Origin: DASRHT01 sp035293765 | GTDB lineage: Bacteria > Chloroflexota > Ktedonobacteria > Ktedonobacterales > Ktedonobacteraceae | Assembly: GCA_035293765.1 (NCBI GenBank) | Contig: DATGMF010000072.1 | Span: forward strand, 57,830-121,829 | Direction of reading: 5' to 3' | Length of the DNA: 64,000 bases | Shown here: positions 34,747 through 43,015 of the stretch, piece by piece | How positions within the stretch are numbered: position 1 is the first letter of the stretch | Layout: each line of letters opens with the position of its first letter | Notes under the pieces: model-generated | The model's input: only the letters and a program-made list of their open reading frames with translations | Told to the model about the DNA's origin: nothing | The model's database searches: none | Translations under genes and position numbers: made by a program

Positions 34747-36273
34747 TTAGCTGGATAATCGTTCGATAGCCTGCTCAAGACGTTTCAAGCTGATTGTGCG
34801 CCCCAGCACTTCCAGCATCTCGAACAATGGCGGCGTTGCTATTCGACCGCTGACAGCCGTACGAATGGAGCCAAACAATTGTCTTGTTTTCAAGCCAAGC
34901 GCCTCAGCCAGCGTACGCATAGGAGGCTCCATCAACGTCTTTTCCCATACCGGCAATGCTGCCAACAGGTCGCGTGCCTGAATTAATGCTTCGCGTGTGC
35001 GTGTGGCATCCATCCCCTTCTCGATCAGCGTTGCTGTGTCGTATTCGATCTCATCTTCATAGAAGAATGAAACGGCGTGCGCGGCCTCGCCCAGCGTCTT
35101 CAATCGCTCGTGCTCCATGCGAAGCACACGCGTAGTATACCCGCGGTCCAGTGGGCGCTGCACTACATCAGGCAAGCCGCCCTCTGCCTCTGGTCGCTCC
35201 ATATAGGGAATGGTGCGGCTGACCAGTTCCTCTAGAGAGAGGTGGCGAATGTAGTAACCATTCATCCAGAGCAGCTTGTCAGGATCGTAAATGCCGCCGG
35301 AGACGCCGATGCGGTCCAGCGTGAAGACGCGGATCAACTCTTCCTTTGTAAAGATCTCCGTCTTATCATCGTACGACCATCCAAGCAGGGCCATAAAGTT
35401 AAAAACGGCTTCTGGCAGATAGCCCTCGCGCTTAAAGTCTGACCACGAAGGAGCATTGCGGCGCTTGCTGAGCTTCTTCCTATCTTTACCTAAAACATTC
35501 GGTACATGGTAGAGCAAAGGTGGCTCCCAACCCAGGGCCTTGTAAATCTGAATATGACGCGGCGCGCTAGGGAGCCAGTCGTCACCACGCAACACATGTG
35601 TAATGCCCATTAAGTAGTCATCGACGAGATACGCCAGGTGGTATGGTGCCAGCCCGTTGGATTTAAGAATAATGGTATCGTCCAGATCGGCGTTTTTAAA
35701 GACGATATCGCCGCGTAACTCATCGTGAACCACCGTTTCACCATCTATTGGCATAGCGAAACGTACGACCCACGGAAGGCCCGCGGCATCATTGGCAGCT
35801 CGCTGCTCGTCGCTCAGGTAGCGGCAGCGGCGATCATAACGCGGGGGCAATTTCTGCGCCTCTTGCTCTTTACGCATCTGGTTGAGCCGTTCCGGTGTGC
35901 AGTAGCAGCGATAGGCATGGCCCGTTTCTATAAGCTGATACGCGTAGTGCTGATAGAGTCCCTTGCGTTGCACCTGAAAGTAAGGGCCATAAGGGCCGCC
36001 AATAATGGGACCTTCATCGACATCCATTCCCAGCCAGGCGAAGCCATTGACGAGATCTTCAACTGCGCCTTCAACGGTGCGTTCCAGGTCGGTATCTTCA
36101 ATGCGCAGGACAAATTGCCCTCCCGTATGGCGGGCGTAAAGCCAGCTAAAGAGGGCAGTGCGAAATCCACCAATGTGCTGAAAACCGGTCGGACTGGGAG
36201 CAAAGCGCAAGCGCGGCGCTCCCTTCCCCGCTGCCTGCCGGTCTACCTGTGTATGGCTGTCGGTCTGTGTCAT
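34747..36273 (-). CDS. gltX: Glutamyl-tRNA synthetase
   Basis: A 508-residue class I aminoacyl-tRNA synthetase. The HIGH-type motif is RFAPSPTGFQHIGGFRTALF and the KMSKS-type motif is RKKLSKRRNAPSW (KLSKR variant). The zinc-like region CYCTPERLNQMR and the anticodon-binding C-terminal helices are present. ATP-dependent charging of tRNA-Glu, possibly also tRNA-Gln if GatCAB is used, is assumed from the family. The ATG at 36273 has AAAGGAG about 13 bases upstream. It is divergent from the YggT-like gene, separated by 460 bp of hairpin-rich sequence. Confidence 0.95.
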   Translation of the reverse strand: MTQTDSHTQVDRQAAGKGAPRLRFAPSPTGFQHIGGFRTALFSWLYARHTGGQFVLRIEDTDLERTVEGAVEDLVNGFAWLGMDVDEGPIIGGPYGPYFQVQRKGLYQHYAYQLIETGHAYRCYCTPERLNQMRKEQEAQKLPPRYDRRCRYLSDEQRAANDAAGLPWVVRFAMPIDGETVVHDELRGDIVFKNADLDDTIILKSNGLAPYHLAYLVDDYLMGITHVLRGDDWLPSAPRHIQIYKALGWEPPLLYHVPNVLGKDRKKLSKRRNAPSWSDFKREGYLPEAVFNFMALLGWSYDDKTEIFTKEELIRVFTLDRIGVSGGIYDPDKLLWMNGYYIRHLSLEELVSRTIPYMERPEAEGGLPDVVQRPLDRGYTTRVLRMEHERLKTLGEAAHAVSFFYEDEIEYDTATLIEKGMDATRTREALIQARDLLAALPVWEKTLMEPPMRTLAEALGLKTRQLFGSIRTAVSGRIATPPLFEMLEVLGRTISLKRLEQAIERLSS

Positions 36274-36734
36274 GTTTGCAAAAATTCTCCTTTAGCTTCA
36301 TCGCTACATTATCGCTCTATTGTAACATAGTTGGGAGCCGCTGTGTAGCGGAGGAGCTCCCTTTTCCCGAGGTAATTTGGTAGGGGCAATCCCTTGCGGT
36401 TGCCCTCTAACGGTGTTCCTTGCGGTTGCGTGCCCTGGTTTGAACTGCCGTCAAAGCTATCTAGCCTTGCGCTTACCCTCTAGCTGTGCCCGCCGGGAAG
36501 GGCCGTCAATCCTCTTTTGCTATTCGCAGGGCAGGCGCAAGACCGAGCCTCTACCAAGCAAAGTACAGAAAAATAATTACAACCTCGCCTCAGTTCCAGC
36601 GTAACATATTGTAGCTAAACAAGATCGATAATAGAGGCCGATATATTTTTCGGGCCTATAGAGTATAATAAACCTGAGCATGGGTGCCGACAACAAGCAA
36701 GCAGATGTCCATTAGCATTGGAAGGACAAGAGCA
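36274..36734. other. 461 bp divergent intergenic region with hairpins
   Basis: No gene was seen. The region holds a probable gltX -10 box (TACAAT on the minus strand near 36322), a nested hairpin GGGAGC-CCGCT/AGCGG-GCTCCC at 36333-36361, a CTTGC-loop hairpin at 36383-36405, a partial relative just after it and, near 36665, a TATAAT-like box facing the YggT-like gene. Confidence 0.5.
36383..36405. repeat. Small dispersed hairpin, CTTGC-loop family
   Basis: GGGGCAATCC, loop CTTGC, GGTTGCCC, preceded by TA. The stem has one G-T pair and one unpaired C. The version at 49927-49947 shares the GGGCAATCC and GGTTGCC arms but has the loop CTCGC. Confidence 0.55.
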
Positions 36735-37295
36735 ATGCATATATTTCGTAAAAGCAAGGCCGAAGAGATAGACGAGCACGACTTGCCCACAGAACCAATA
36801 CGACATCCCACTCCGCAACTACAAGCTTATCCGCCACCCTATATCATCGGCGGTCAGGCCCAACAGCCACCGGGAAACAATGCCGTTTACCCATATCTTC
36901 CACCGGCTCCAGTGATGCCAGGAGGAAAGGGCGGGCGCATCGGCAATACTGTTCCGGTATTGCCTGCCAGGCAAGGAAAAGCTGCTCGGAGCCGGCGTAG
37001 CCCCATACCAATGCTCGTCGGGCTGTGTTTTGTGATCATACAGCTCCTGCTACTGGCTCACTTTATCCTGAAGCTGATCAATATGCCTGCCGATGTGTTC
37101 TGGGCGGGCGTCGTCTATGAAACGGGCGATATATTTCTCTGGCCCTTCCAGCTTATAACGCAACAGATAACGTTATCAATCCCCGCCAACATAGAGGTGC
37201 TGGCGCTATTGGCGATCCTGGTCTATGGCCTGCTTTCACGCCTGCTGGTCCATCTGTTAAAAGCCCTGTTGCGTTTTCGATCATCTCTAGCTTGA
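36735..37295 (+). CDS. YggT-like two-helix membrane protein with proline-rich N-terminus
   Basis: A 186-residue protein. About 100 residues of Pro/Gly-rich, probably disordered cytoplasmic sequence are followed by two transmembrane helices (PMLVGLCFVIIQLLLLAHFI and IEVLALLAILVYGLLSRLL) with the intervening WAGVVYETGDIFLWPFQLI. The helix-loop-helix pattern resembles YggT proteins, which have been linked to cell division or cofactor systems; homology is tentative. The ATG at 36735 is preceded by GGAAGG. It is convergent with the nuclease-domain gene 9 bases away. Confidence 0.6.
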   Translation: MHIFRKSKAEEIDEHDLPTEPIRHPTPQLQAYPPPYIIGGQAQQPPGNNAVYPYLPPAPVMPGGKGGRIGNTVPVLPARQGKAARSRRSPIPMLVGLCFVIIQLLLLAHFILKLINMPADVFWAGVVYETGDIFLWPFQLITQQITLSIPANIEVLALLAILVYGLLSRLLVHLLKALLRFRSSLA

Positions 37296-37304
37296 TGAGG
37301 GAGA

Positions 37305-37841
37305 TTAATCTTTGCCAAAATCGTCTAAAACATCCAGACTATTAATAAAGTCGCGATAAGCGTCTAGATTATCCTGATCTGCTTCCCTCTCGCTCTTTGG
37401 CTCGGGCTTGGCGAATGGAGGGGGTTGCTGTTCTTCCCCTTGTCCTAGCGCCACCCCTGCATTTTCCAGGACAGCATCTTCAACATAGATTGGTATCTTG
37501 GCTCGCACCGCAAGCGCAATGGCGTCACTGGGCCGTGAGTCAACCTCGATATATCTGCCCGCGACATCCAGGACAATACGCGCATAGTAGACTTCATCGA
37601 TCAGATCGGAGATCACAATGCTCACTATTTTCGCGCCCAGCTCGCTAATAACGTTTTTTAACAGATCATGAGTGAGTGGTCGGGGAGATGTAGTTCCTTG
37701 AAGTTCGACGGCAATAGCATACGCCTCCGCTTGCGCTATCCAGATGAGCAGATAACGCTCCTGCTTCGTTGCTTTCAAGATGACCACCCGCTGCTGCGTG
37801 GCCAGGTTTATTCGCACGCTCTCAACTGTCATCTCTACCAT
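37305..37841 (-). CDS. Bifunctional nuclease (BFN) domain protein
   Basis: A 178-residue cytosolic protein. Residues 1 to about 130 form the DUF151/BFN domain: LLIWIAQAEAYAIAVELQG, RPLTHDLLKNVISELGAKI and YIEVDSRPSDAIALAVRAKI followed by PIYV. The SRPSDAIALA stretch is the family signature. Plant and Thermotoga relatives show nuclease activity, but the general bacterial role is not established. The C-terminal 45 residues are acidic and Pro/Gln-rich, probably disordered. It stands alone, divergent from lexA. Confidence 0.88.
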   Translation of the reverse strand: MVEMTVESVRINLATQQRVVILKATKQERYLLIWIAQAEAYAIAVELQGTTSPRPLTHDLLKNVISELGAKIVSIVISDLIDEVYYARIVLDVAGRYIEVDSRPSDAIALAVRAKIPIYVEDAVLENAGVALGQGEEQQPPPFAKPEPKSEREADQDNLDAYRDFINSLDVLDDFGKD

Positions 37842-38044
37842 AGTGATTCTGACTCTCTCTTTCGTGCTGGTGTCCGTCGAAAACTTAACGCCTTTATTGT
37901 ACCTCTATTAAGAGGCCGGGCGCAAATTAACACGACCATGAGCAGCTATTTTCCCTTTAGCTGATCCTGGTCATTTGTTGCCCCTCTCAATGGAGTATAG
38001 CAAAACCTGAGGATGATTCCAAGCCCTTGTCCAGGAAAATAGTA

Positions 38045-38058
38045 CGAAAAAATATTCG
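38045..38058. promoter_or_regulatory. Possible LexA operator
   Basis: CGAAAAAATATTCG has palindromic ends (CGAA/TTCG) and an AATATT core. It lies 22 bases upstream of the lexA -35 box. It resembles Gram-positive SOS boxes only partly, so this is a weak call. Confidence 0.25.
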
Positions 38059-38079
38059 GAAAATCCGTTCGAAAAAAGC

Positions 38080-38108
38080 TTGTATTGCTTATGCAGTTGT
38101 GGTATTAT
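38080..38108 (+). promoter_or_regulatory. Sigma-70-type promoter of lexA
   Basis: TTGTAT (38080-38085), 17-base spacer, TATTAT (38103-38108), about 75 bases before the lexA ATG. Confidence 0.6.
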
Positions 38109-38189
38109 CTTTTTGAATAATCGTTCTAGTTCTTGGGTTGTGTGGGAAGAGTAGCGTTAGTGTGTTTAGAAAGGCAGAGGGACTGTTCT

Positions 38190-38831
38190 ATGTCTTTGGA
38201 GCAAGCCAGCGAGATACAACGCCGGATGTACGATTTCATCGTCACTTACATGAAATCTGAGGGGATGCCGCCAACGAACCGGGAGATCGGGCGCGAGTTG
38301 CAAATCGCCAGCACCGGCCACGTTGACTACCACCTCACGATGCTGGAGAAAAAAGGGCTGATCTCGCGTCAACCGAAAAAGAGCCGCGGCATTAAACTGA
38401 CCAAATCACCCATCGGCATTCCTGTAATGGGCTCCATCGCCGCAGGCGAGCCGCTCGATATCTTCTCTGACGCGACCGAACGCGTGGATATGGGCCGCGA
38501 AGTGGCCGATGCGGAAAATGCCTACGCCCTGATTGTCCGAGGTCGCTCTATGATCGAGGATCATATCTGCGACGGCGACTATGTGGTGATTAAGCCGCAA
38601 TCAACCTGCCAGAACGGCGATATCGTTGTTGCCGTCCATATGCAGGAGGGCGTGAGCGGAAGCGCGACGTTGAAGCGTTTCTTCCAGGAAAAAGACCATG
38701 ATCGGGTTCGCCTCCAACCCGCGAACTCAGAACTGGAACCAATCCTGATCCCCAAAAGCGTGTGGGACCGCGAGTGGCAGGTGCAAGGGAAGGTTGTGGC
38801 GATTTTCCGCCAGTGTGGCAGCGCCGCCTGA
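38190..38831 (+). CDS. lexA: LexA SOS repressor
   Basis: A 213-residue repressor of the SOS regulon. The N-terminal winged helix (IQRRMYDFIVTYMKSEGMPP, then TNREIGRELQIASTGHVDYH) binds DNA. The Ala85-Gly86 pair in GSIAAGEP is the self-cleavage site, Ser120 in VRGRSMIEDHI is the nucleophile and Lys162 in SATLKRFF the general base. All catalytic parts are present, so it should be a functional RecA-responsive repressor. The ATG at 38190 fixes the start of the conserved region. It is divergent from the BFN-domain gene. Confidence 0.94.
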   Translation: MSLEQASEIQRRMYDFIVTYMKSEGMPPTNREIGRELQIASTGHVDYHLTMLEKKGLISRQPKKSRGIKLTKSPIGIPVMGSIAAGEPLDIFSDATERVDMGREVADAENAYALIVRGRSMIEDHICDGDYVVIKPQSTCQNGDIVVAVHMQEGVSGSATLKRFFQEKDHDRVRLQPANSELEPILIPKSVWDREWQVQGKVVAIFRQCGSAA

Positions 38832-38875
38832 CGACCGCTCTGTCTTTCTGCGCATAACCCCGGCTAGAAGATCTC

Positions 38876-38911
38876 AGAAGCCCTATCCCCCTCCGGGGAT
38901 AGGCTGCTTCT
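38876..38911 (+). terminator. Terminator hairpin after lexA
   Basis: AGAAGCCCTATCCCC and GGGGATAGGCTGCTTCT pair around CTCC with a small bulge. A T-run (TTTTTTAT) lies about 25 bases further on. Confidence 0.65.
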
Positions 38912-38954
38912 CCCGTGCCTCGCGCGCCTTTTTTATATTGCTCCGCTTTTCCTC

Positions 38955-38983
38955 TTGTACTCTTTGCTCAAATCTGGTATACT
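38955..38983 (+). promoter_or_regulatory. Sigma-70-type promoter upstream of 39056 gene
   Basis: TTGTAC (38955-38960), 17-base spacer, TATACT (38978-38983). Confidence 0.65.
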
Positions 38984-39055
38984 TCGGCTATATTATAGCT
39001 TGGCCTGATATAGGCGCTCTTTAAGCGTCTTGTGTATAAAACGTAAGGAGATTTG

Positions 39056-40204
39056 ATGAGAGCTGTTGCCGTCGCGTTGGTGCTTATCGCAGGGGCCGCA
39101 GTCGTTCTTTGGTTTGGTAACATGCTTAATTCCTGGGTATTAGGTGGATTAATCGGTGGATTTGCCGCTTTGCTTCTGAGCATCCCGATCTCCCTGACTC
39201 TATTCTCTTACCTGGCACGTCGCCACGACGAACGGTCCTACGCGCAAGCTCAAGAAGACTTTGTCCCGCTGAGGGATTACGATGTTTCACCGCGAACATT
39301 GAGAGCAGCCTATGAAATTGAGAGTTATGTGTTACCGGTCGAAGACGGTTGGGATGAGGATGCGCTAGATGATCATCGGCGATATCCTGCTCGCGATCTC
39401 CCAGTTCCGCCTTCGCGCCGTTTGCCCGCCGTCGCTCAGAGTCGGGTCGCCAGAAATTTGTCCCTTACCCAGCGAGATACGCTGTCGCGCACAGGTAAGC
39501 CATCTTCACGGGCTCTGGATGCATGGTCCAGCGATGAAGCGTCCGAACGGCGATCTGCTGGCCGTCGCCCTCCCACAGGGGAAATAAAATCAAATCGTGG
39601 CCGCTTACAATCCGAAGCCCTGCGGCTCGCACGCCAGGAGGCTGTGCGGCAGCATGGTGACGATGATATAGAGGAACTCCCAACCTATTCTTCAAGGCGT
39701 TTACCCTCGAATCGCCCGGGCCGCTCTCGCTTCTCTAGCGAACCTCTGTCTCCAGAGCAGGAACAACCAGCTCCACGACGCCCCTACCGTCCTTTATCGG
39801 AACGCACACGCAAAACAACCGGTCGGCAACGCCAAGATGATGATTTGCGTCGTCGTTCCTTCTATGAGGAAGACGAAAGTACTGATGACGAATTCTTTGG
39901 ACCGGGTCTGGCTGAAGCTCAAACAGACTACTTGCAAGATAACTATCCAAGAACCGAACCGATGAATCCTCCCAGGAGAACCGGGCCGCTTACCAGACCT
40001 TCACGTCTTAATGAACGGCCTCTGGAAGCAAGACAAAGCCTGTCAACCGGCGATCTCAGGAGGCCGCGTGTGCGCAGAGCTCCCTACATGTATGATGACG
40101 ATCCGCTGCGCCAGGAATTGTCCCAACACCTCGATACCCCCATTGTACGCCGTTCATCGCGGCTCAATTCCCGACGGCTAAATAACGAGGATGATTGGGA
40201 CTAA
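39056..40204 (+). CDS. Membrane-anchored, arginine-rich disordered protein
   Basis: A 382-residue protein of unknown function. Two hydrophobic helices at the N-terminus (VAVALVLIAGAAVVLWFGNML and LGGLIGGFAALLLSIPISLT) are followed by about 310 residues of low-complexity, Arg/Pro/Ser/Asp-rich cytoplasmic sequence with many RR-x-P and SRRLP-type motifs (for example PVPPSRRLPAVA, YSSRRLPSNRPG). Such tails often bind nucleic acid or membrane or serve as phosphorylation targets, which is inference. The ATG at 39056 has AAGGAG 5 bases upstream and a good promoter. No family was recognised. Confidence 0.68.
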   Translation: MRAVAVALVLIAGAAVVLWFGNMLNSWVLGGLIGGFAALLLSIPISLTLFSYLARRHDERSYAQAQEDFVPLRDYDVSPRTLRAAYEIESYVLPVEDGWDEDALDDHRRYPARDLPVPPSRRLPAVAQSRVARNLSLTQRDTLSRTGKPSSRALDAWSSDEASERRSAGRRPPTGEIKSNRGRLQSEALRLARQEAVRQHGDDDIEELPTYSSRRLPSNRPGRSRFSSEPLSPEQEQPAPRRPYRPLSERTRKTTGRQRQDDDLRRRSFYEEDESTDDEFFGPGLAEAQTDYLQDNYPRTEPMNPPRRTGPLTRPSRLNERPLEARQSLSTGDLRRPRVRRAPYMYDDDPLRQELSQHLDTPIVRRSSRLNSRRLNNEDDWD

Positions 40205-40297
40205 ATGCTCGTTTTTTGTACCAGTAGTTCTAGCCTCTTTTGAGAAAATATGCTAGTATGGTTCAAAAGCATAGCTTTATTAAAGGAGGCTTGTTCG

Positions 40298-41065
40298 TTG
40301 CTCACACATATAACTGATGTATTGACAACGCTGATTACCAATCTTTATGTTTCAACAGGGTTGCTAGGGATTGTGCTGGCTATGGCTATCGAGAGCTGCT
40401 GTATTCCTCTGCCGAGCGAGATTGTGATGCCTCTCGCCGGTATTATGCTTGCCAGCGGAAAAATGTTACCAGGTACCAACCCTCTACTCGGCCTATTCCT
40501 CACTGCTTTTTCCGGCGCAATCGGCTGTTTGCTTGGCTCGATGGCAGCCTATTATATCGGCTATAAAGGTGGGCGTCCTTTGATGTTGAAATATGGACGC
40601 TATGTCCTTATTTCTCAGCACGATGCCGATAAAGCTGACCACTTTTTTCTGCGTTGGGGCAACGCTACCGCCTTCTTCTCTCGCCTCTTACCCGTCGTAC
40701 GCACGTACATCTCGCTCCCTGCTGGTATTGCTGAAATGCCGTTCATCCAATTTTGCATTTATACGTTTCTTGGTTCGTTGCCCTGGTGCCTGCTCCTGGC
40801 GTATCTCGGTACGATACTTGGCAATCACCTGGATACTCTGAGCCCGATTTTCCACGACCTGGATGTGGTCATTCTGCTGGTGCTGGTGGTGCTGGTTGCG
40901 CTCTATATCTGGCGCCATATTCGCAATGATCGCAAGGCGCGCGCCGCTCATGCCTCTGCTGAAGCGAGCTCTCTGCACCTGGCCCGCCAGCCCTGGGAGC
41001 AATCTCTGCCGCCGCAACCGCCATCGCTTCAGGCCGATGATGATCGCTCCATCCGCCGTCGCTAA
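40298..41065 (+). CDS. DedA/SNARE-associated family membrane protein
   Basis: A 255-residue polytopic protein of the DedA family, implicated in lipid-carrier or phospholipid flipping. Signatures include ESCCIPLPSEIVMPLAGIML near the N-terminus (ExxxPxPxE/D) and the core FFLRWGNATAFFSRLLPVVR, TYISLPAGIAEMPFIQF (the FxR...G/R-x-PAG motif). The C-terminal 60 residues are basic then Pro/Gln-rich. The start is TTG at 40298, because AAAGGAGG lies 8 bases upstream of it and inside the longer alternative beginning at 40250. It is followed 49 bases later by another membrane gene. Confidence 0.88.
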   Translation: MLTHITDVLTTLITNLYVSTGLLGIVLAMAIESCCIPLPSEIVMPLAGIMLASGKMLPGTNPLLGLFLTAFSGAIGCLLGSMAAYYIGYKGGRPLMLKYGRYVLISQHDADKADHFFLRWGNATAFFSRLLPVVRTYISLPAGIAEMPFIQFCIYTFLGSLPWCLLLAYLGTILGNHLDTLSPIFHDLDVVILLVLVVLVALYIWRHIRNDRKARAAHASAEASSLHLARQPWEQSLPPQPPSLQADDDRSIRRR

Positions 41066-41114
41066 ATTACTTGCACCCTTTAAGATCGATATTACTACGA
41101 AGTGAGGTGTAACA

Positions 41115-41783
41115 ATGCAACCGGCTTATAGTCAGCCCAATTCGCGGAACATTGCTTTCCAACAAGGACTTATCGCGGGCCTTATCCTGGCTGCTATCGC
41201 GTCAACCGTCCTGCTCATCAATACCTTTGTTAATGTCACAAATACTGGCACCGCCCTGCTTCTGACGTTGCTAGTTTTTCTTCTAGGACTGGCCGCATAC
41301 TTTGTGGCTGGCATACTGGCCGCGAAAAAAACGGGCAAGGTGAGTACCGGTACGCTTGCAGGACTGTGGACCGGGGGCATTTATGGCGTGATCGGCTTCG
41401 TCGTGAGTATGGTGCTCTTTTTCAGTGTGAATTTGCCGAGGCTGATGGCAAATTTTAACAATCTCCCCTCTTCAACTTCAACGAGTGCTGACGCTTTCAG
41501 AGCTGGTGCAACGATTGGTGGCGTGGCCTTTGCAATCTTTGGCATTGCCTTTGCGATTGGCCTGGGGGCTGGTCTTGGCGCTCTCGGTGGCCTGATAGGT
41601 AAGAGTACTTCTAAAGTCACTCCCCTACCAGCTTATCCGCATCAACCTTACCCAGCTCAGCCCTATCCTCCTGCCTCCGCTTACCCAGATCAACCCTACC
41701 CGAACCAACCGTATCCAAATCAACCCTACTCAGATCAACCCTATCCGAACCAGCCTTATCCTAACCAACCATACGAGCAGTAA
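41115..41783 (+). CDS. Membrane protein with C-terminal PYPNQ-type pentapeptide repeats
   Basis: A 222-residue protein with four hydrophobic helices (for example LIAGLILAAIASTVLLINTF and LLLTLLVFLLGLAAYFVAGI) resembling DUF5518-like integral membrane proteins. Then comes a Pro/Tyr/Gln-rich tail, about residues 172-222, built of imperfect pentapeptides (PYPNQ, PYSDQ, AYPDQ). The DNA of the tail (41631-41776) repeats in 15 bp units. Proline-tyrosine tails of this sort are common on Gram-positive and Chloroflexota membrane proteins and may mediate clustering; function unknown. GAGGTG precedes the ATG. Confidence 0.7.
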   Translation: MQPAYSQPNSRNIAFQQGLIAGLILAAIASTVLLINTFVNVTNTGTALLLTLLVFLLGLAAYFVAGILAAKKTGKVSTGTLAGLWTGGIYGVIGFVVSMVLFFSVNLPRLMANFNNLPSSTSTSADAFRAGATIGGVAFAIFGIAFAIGLGAGLGALGGLIGKSTSKVTPLPAYPHQPYPAQPYPPASAYPDQPYPNQPYPNQPYSDQPYPNQPYPNQPYEQ

Positions 41784-41792
41784 AAACATTAC

Positions 41793-41824
41793 GAGAAGCA
41801 GATCAACTTGTCGATCTGCTTCTC
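41793..41824. terminator. Terminator hairpin after PYPNQ-repeat gene
   Basis: 12 bp perfect stem GAGAAGCAGATC/GATCTGCTTCTC around an 8-base loop (41793-41804 with 41813-41824). Confidence 0.75.
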
Positions 41825-42092
41825 TTCAACGACGATTATACACGACAGCAGATTGTTTTGTCGAGCCAGATAATTAATGAACTCTGCTCCAAAATCAGTT
41901 GACTTTTCCGGTTTATGAATGTATAATATTTTATATACCCAGTCACTACGAAGGCGCAATAATGCTGCCTTCTGATAGCACATCCTGATCTGAAAGTTTT
42001 ATCTTATGATGCATTTCTTTTCCGGTTCTGCAATGTGTTTGTATAGAGCTGGTTAAGGAAGCAAGTCCCTGGAACAGTTTGAGGTGAGAGAA

Positions 42093-42197
42093 ATGTCAAT
42101 GCGAATACTCATTGCTGATAATGAGATGCTTCACCGCATGGGCTTCAAGGGTGGTTGGTTCCTGAGGGCTGAATGCAGCGTCCTCACCACGTATTAG
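42093..42197 (+). pseudogene. Remnant of a response-regulator receiver gene
   Basis: A 34-codon frame with a good ribosome site (GAGGTGAGAGAA before ATG) starts MSMRILIADNEMLHR and then departs from any receiver domain (MGFKGGWFLRAECS) before a stop. The opening matches the first strand of CheY-like domains (RILIADDE/NH), including the position of the first acidic pair, although the second acidic residue is partly lost. It looks like the 5' end of a response regulator cut off by rearrangement. The next 100 bases are non-coding, followed by a short copy of the dispersed repeat. Coding of a short peptide cannot be excluded. Confidence 0.4.
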
Positions 42198-42302
42198 CCT
42201 ATTCCTTGAGCGGCTTTTGTGGAATAGCTAACCTCTATTAGCGCCTTAGGACGTTACCTGCTTGCAACTACTGGATGACGTAGAACGTTTTTACCATCTT
42301 TT

Positions 42303-42352
42303 AGCGTTTCCTTTCGTCAGCAGCGTTGGAATGCGGAATGTTTTGAAGTAGC
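42303..42352 (+). repeat. Dispersed repeat, short copy C
   Basis: CGTCAGCAGCGTTGGAA-GCGGAA-GTTT-AAGTAGC aligns without gaps to 7014-7052 of copy A with a few transitions. Only the core is kept. Confidence 0.55.
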
Positions 42353-42641
42353 TCCACACCGTAGTCGATCTATCGTAGAGCGCGCCCTTGTATATCGACT
42401 GCGTCGCTTTGTCTTTTTGACGTTTGCCCTTCATTAGGGAACTGGTTCACTCGGATGCTGTGTAGCAGTTCACAGACATCCATGCCCATTATTTCTATAC
42501 TGTTCTTATCGCATTGGTACGAGAAATGTGATACACCCACGCGTTCTGCCTGTTTAGGAGGGGGGAATATTACCGGATGTGGGCAGGGCGAAAAGAATAG
42601 TAGAGTGTGTGAATAGTTCTCAAGGTCAAAGGAGGTGCCTA

Positions 42642-42905
42642 ATGCAGTGGGTTCTGATCTGTTGCTTCTTCCTGGTTGCGGCTCTCTGTTTGATTCAGGG
42701 CTTGCGTAAGTCAACGTTCGGGAAGTCGGCGAAGGCTCGGTACTATTGCTCAGAGTGCGGGTGGACAACCGAGATGGTGCAGTTGTGCCAGGTTGATCAC
42801 CAGTACACTTCAACGGTAGCTTCGTTGTGCTTTGACTGCGCTGTTAAGCTTGAGGCTATTCCGGTTAAGTCGTTCGTAGTGCCTCCCTCGTGCGCGGCTT
42901 CCTGA
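42642..42905 (+). CDS. Small membrane-anchored zinc-ribbon protein
   Basis: 87 residues: an N-terminal hydrophobic helix (WVLICCFFLVAALCLIQGL), a basic loop, then a four-Cys ribbon (YYCSECGW and LCFDCAVK) in the cytoplasm or at the membrane face, and a short tail. No named family was recognised. The ATG at 42642 has AGGAGGT 5 bases upstream. Two terminator hairpins follow directly, so it is probably monocistronic. Confidence 0.65.
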   Translation: MQWVLICCFFLVAALCLIQGLRKSTFGKSAKARYYCSECGWTTEMVQLCQVDHQYTSTVASLCFDCAVKLEAIPVKSFVVPPSCAAS

Positions 42906-42917
42906 CGGAGAAGATCA

Positions 42918-42996
42918 GGCTCTACCATGAACACATATAAACGGTAGAGCCATTAGCGGTAGCTTCTCAGATTTTCACAATCTGGGAAGCTTTTTT
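42918..42996 (+). terminator. Tandem terminator hairpins after zinc-ribbon gene
   Basis: First hairpin GGCTCTACC/GGTAGAGCC (42918-42926 with 42943-42951). The second, AGCTTCTCAGATT against AATCTGGGAAGCT (one mismatch), ends in six Ts (42991-42996) and is a clear rho-independent terminator. Confidence 0.88.
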
Positions 42997-43015
42997 ACTT
43001 CCTGCATCTGTTTAC

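Noticed and set aside
41631..41776. Tandem 15 bp units considered as a CRISPR array
   Set aside because: No spacers; the units are coding and in frame with the membrane protein.
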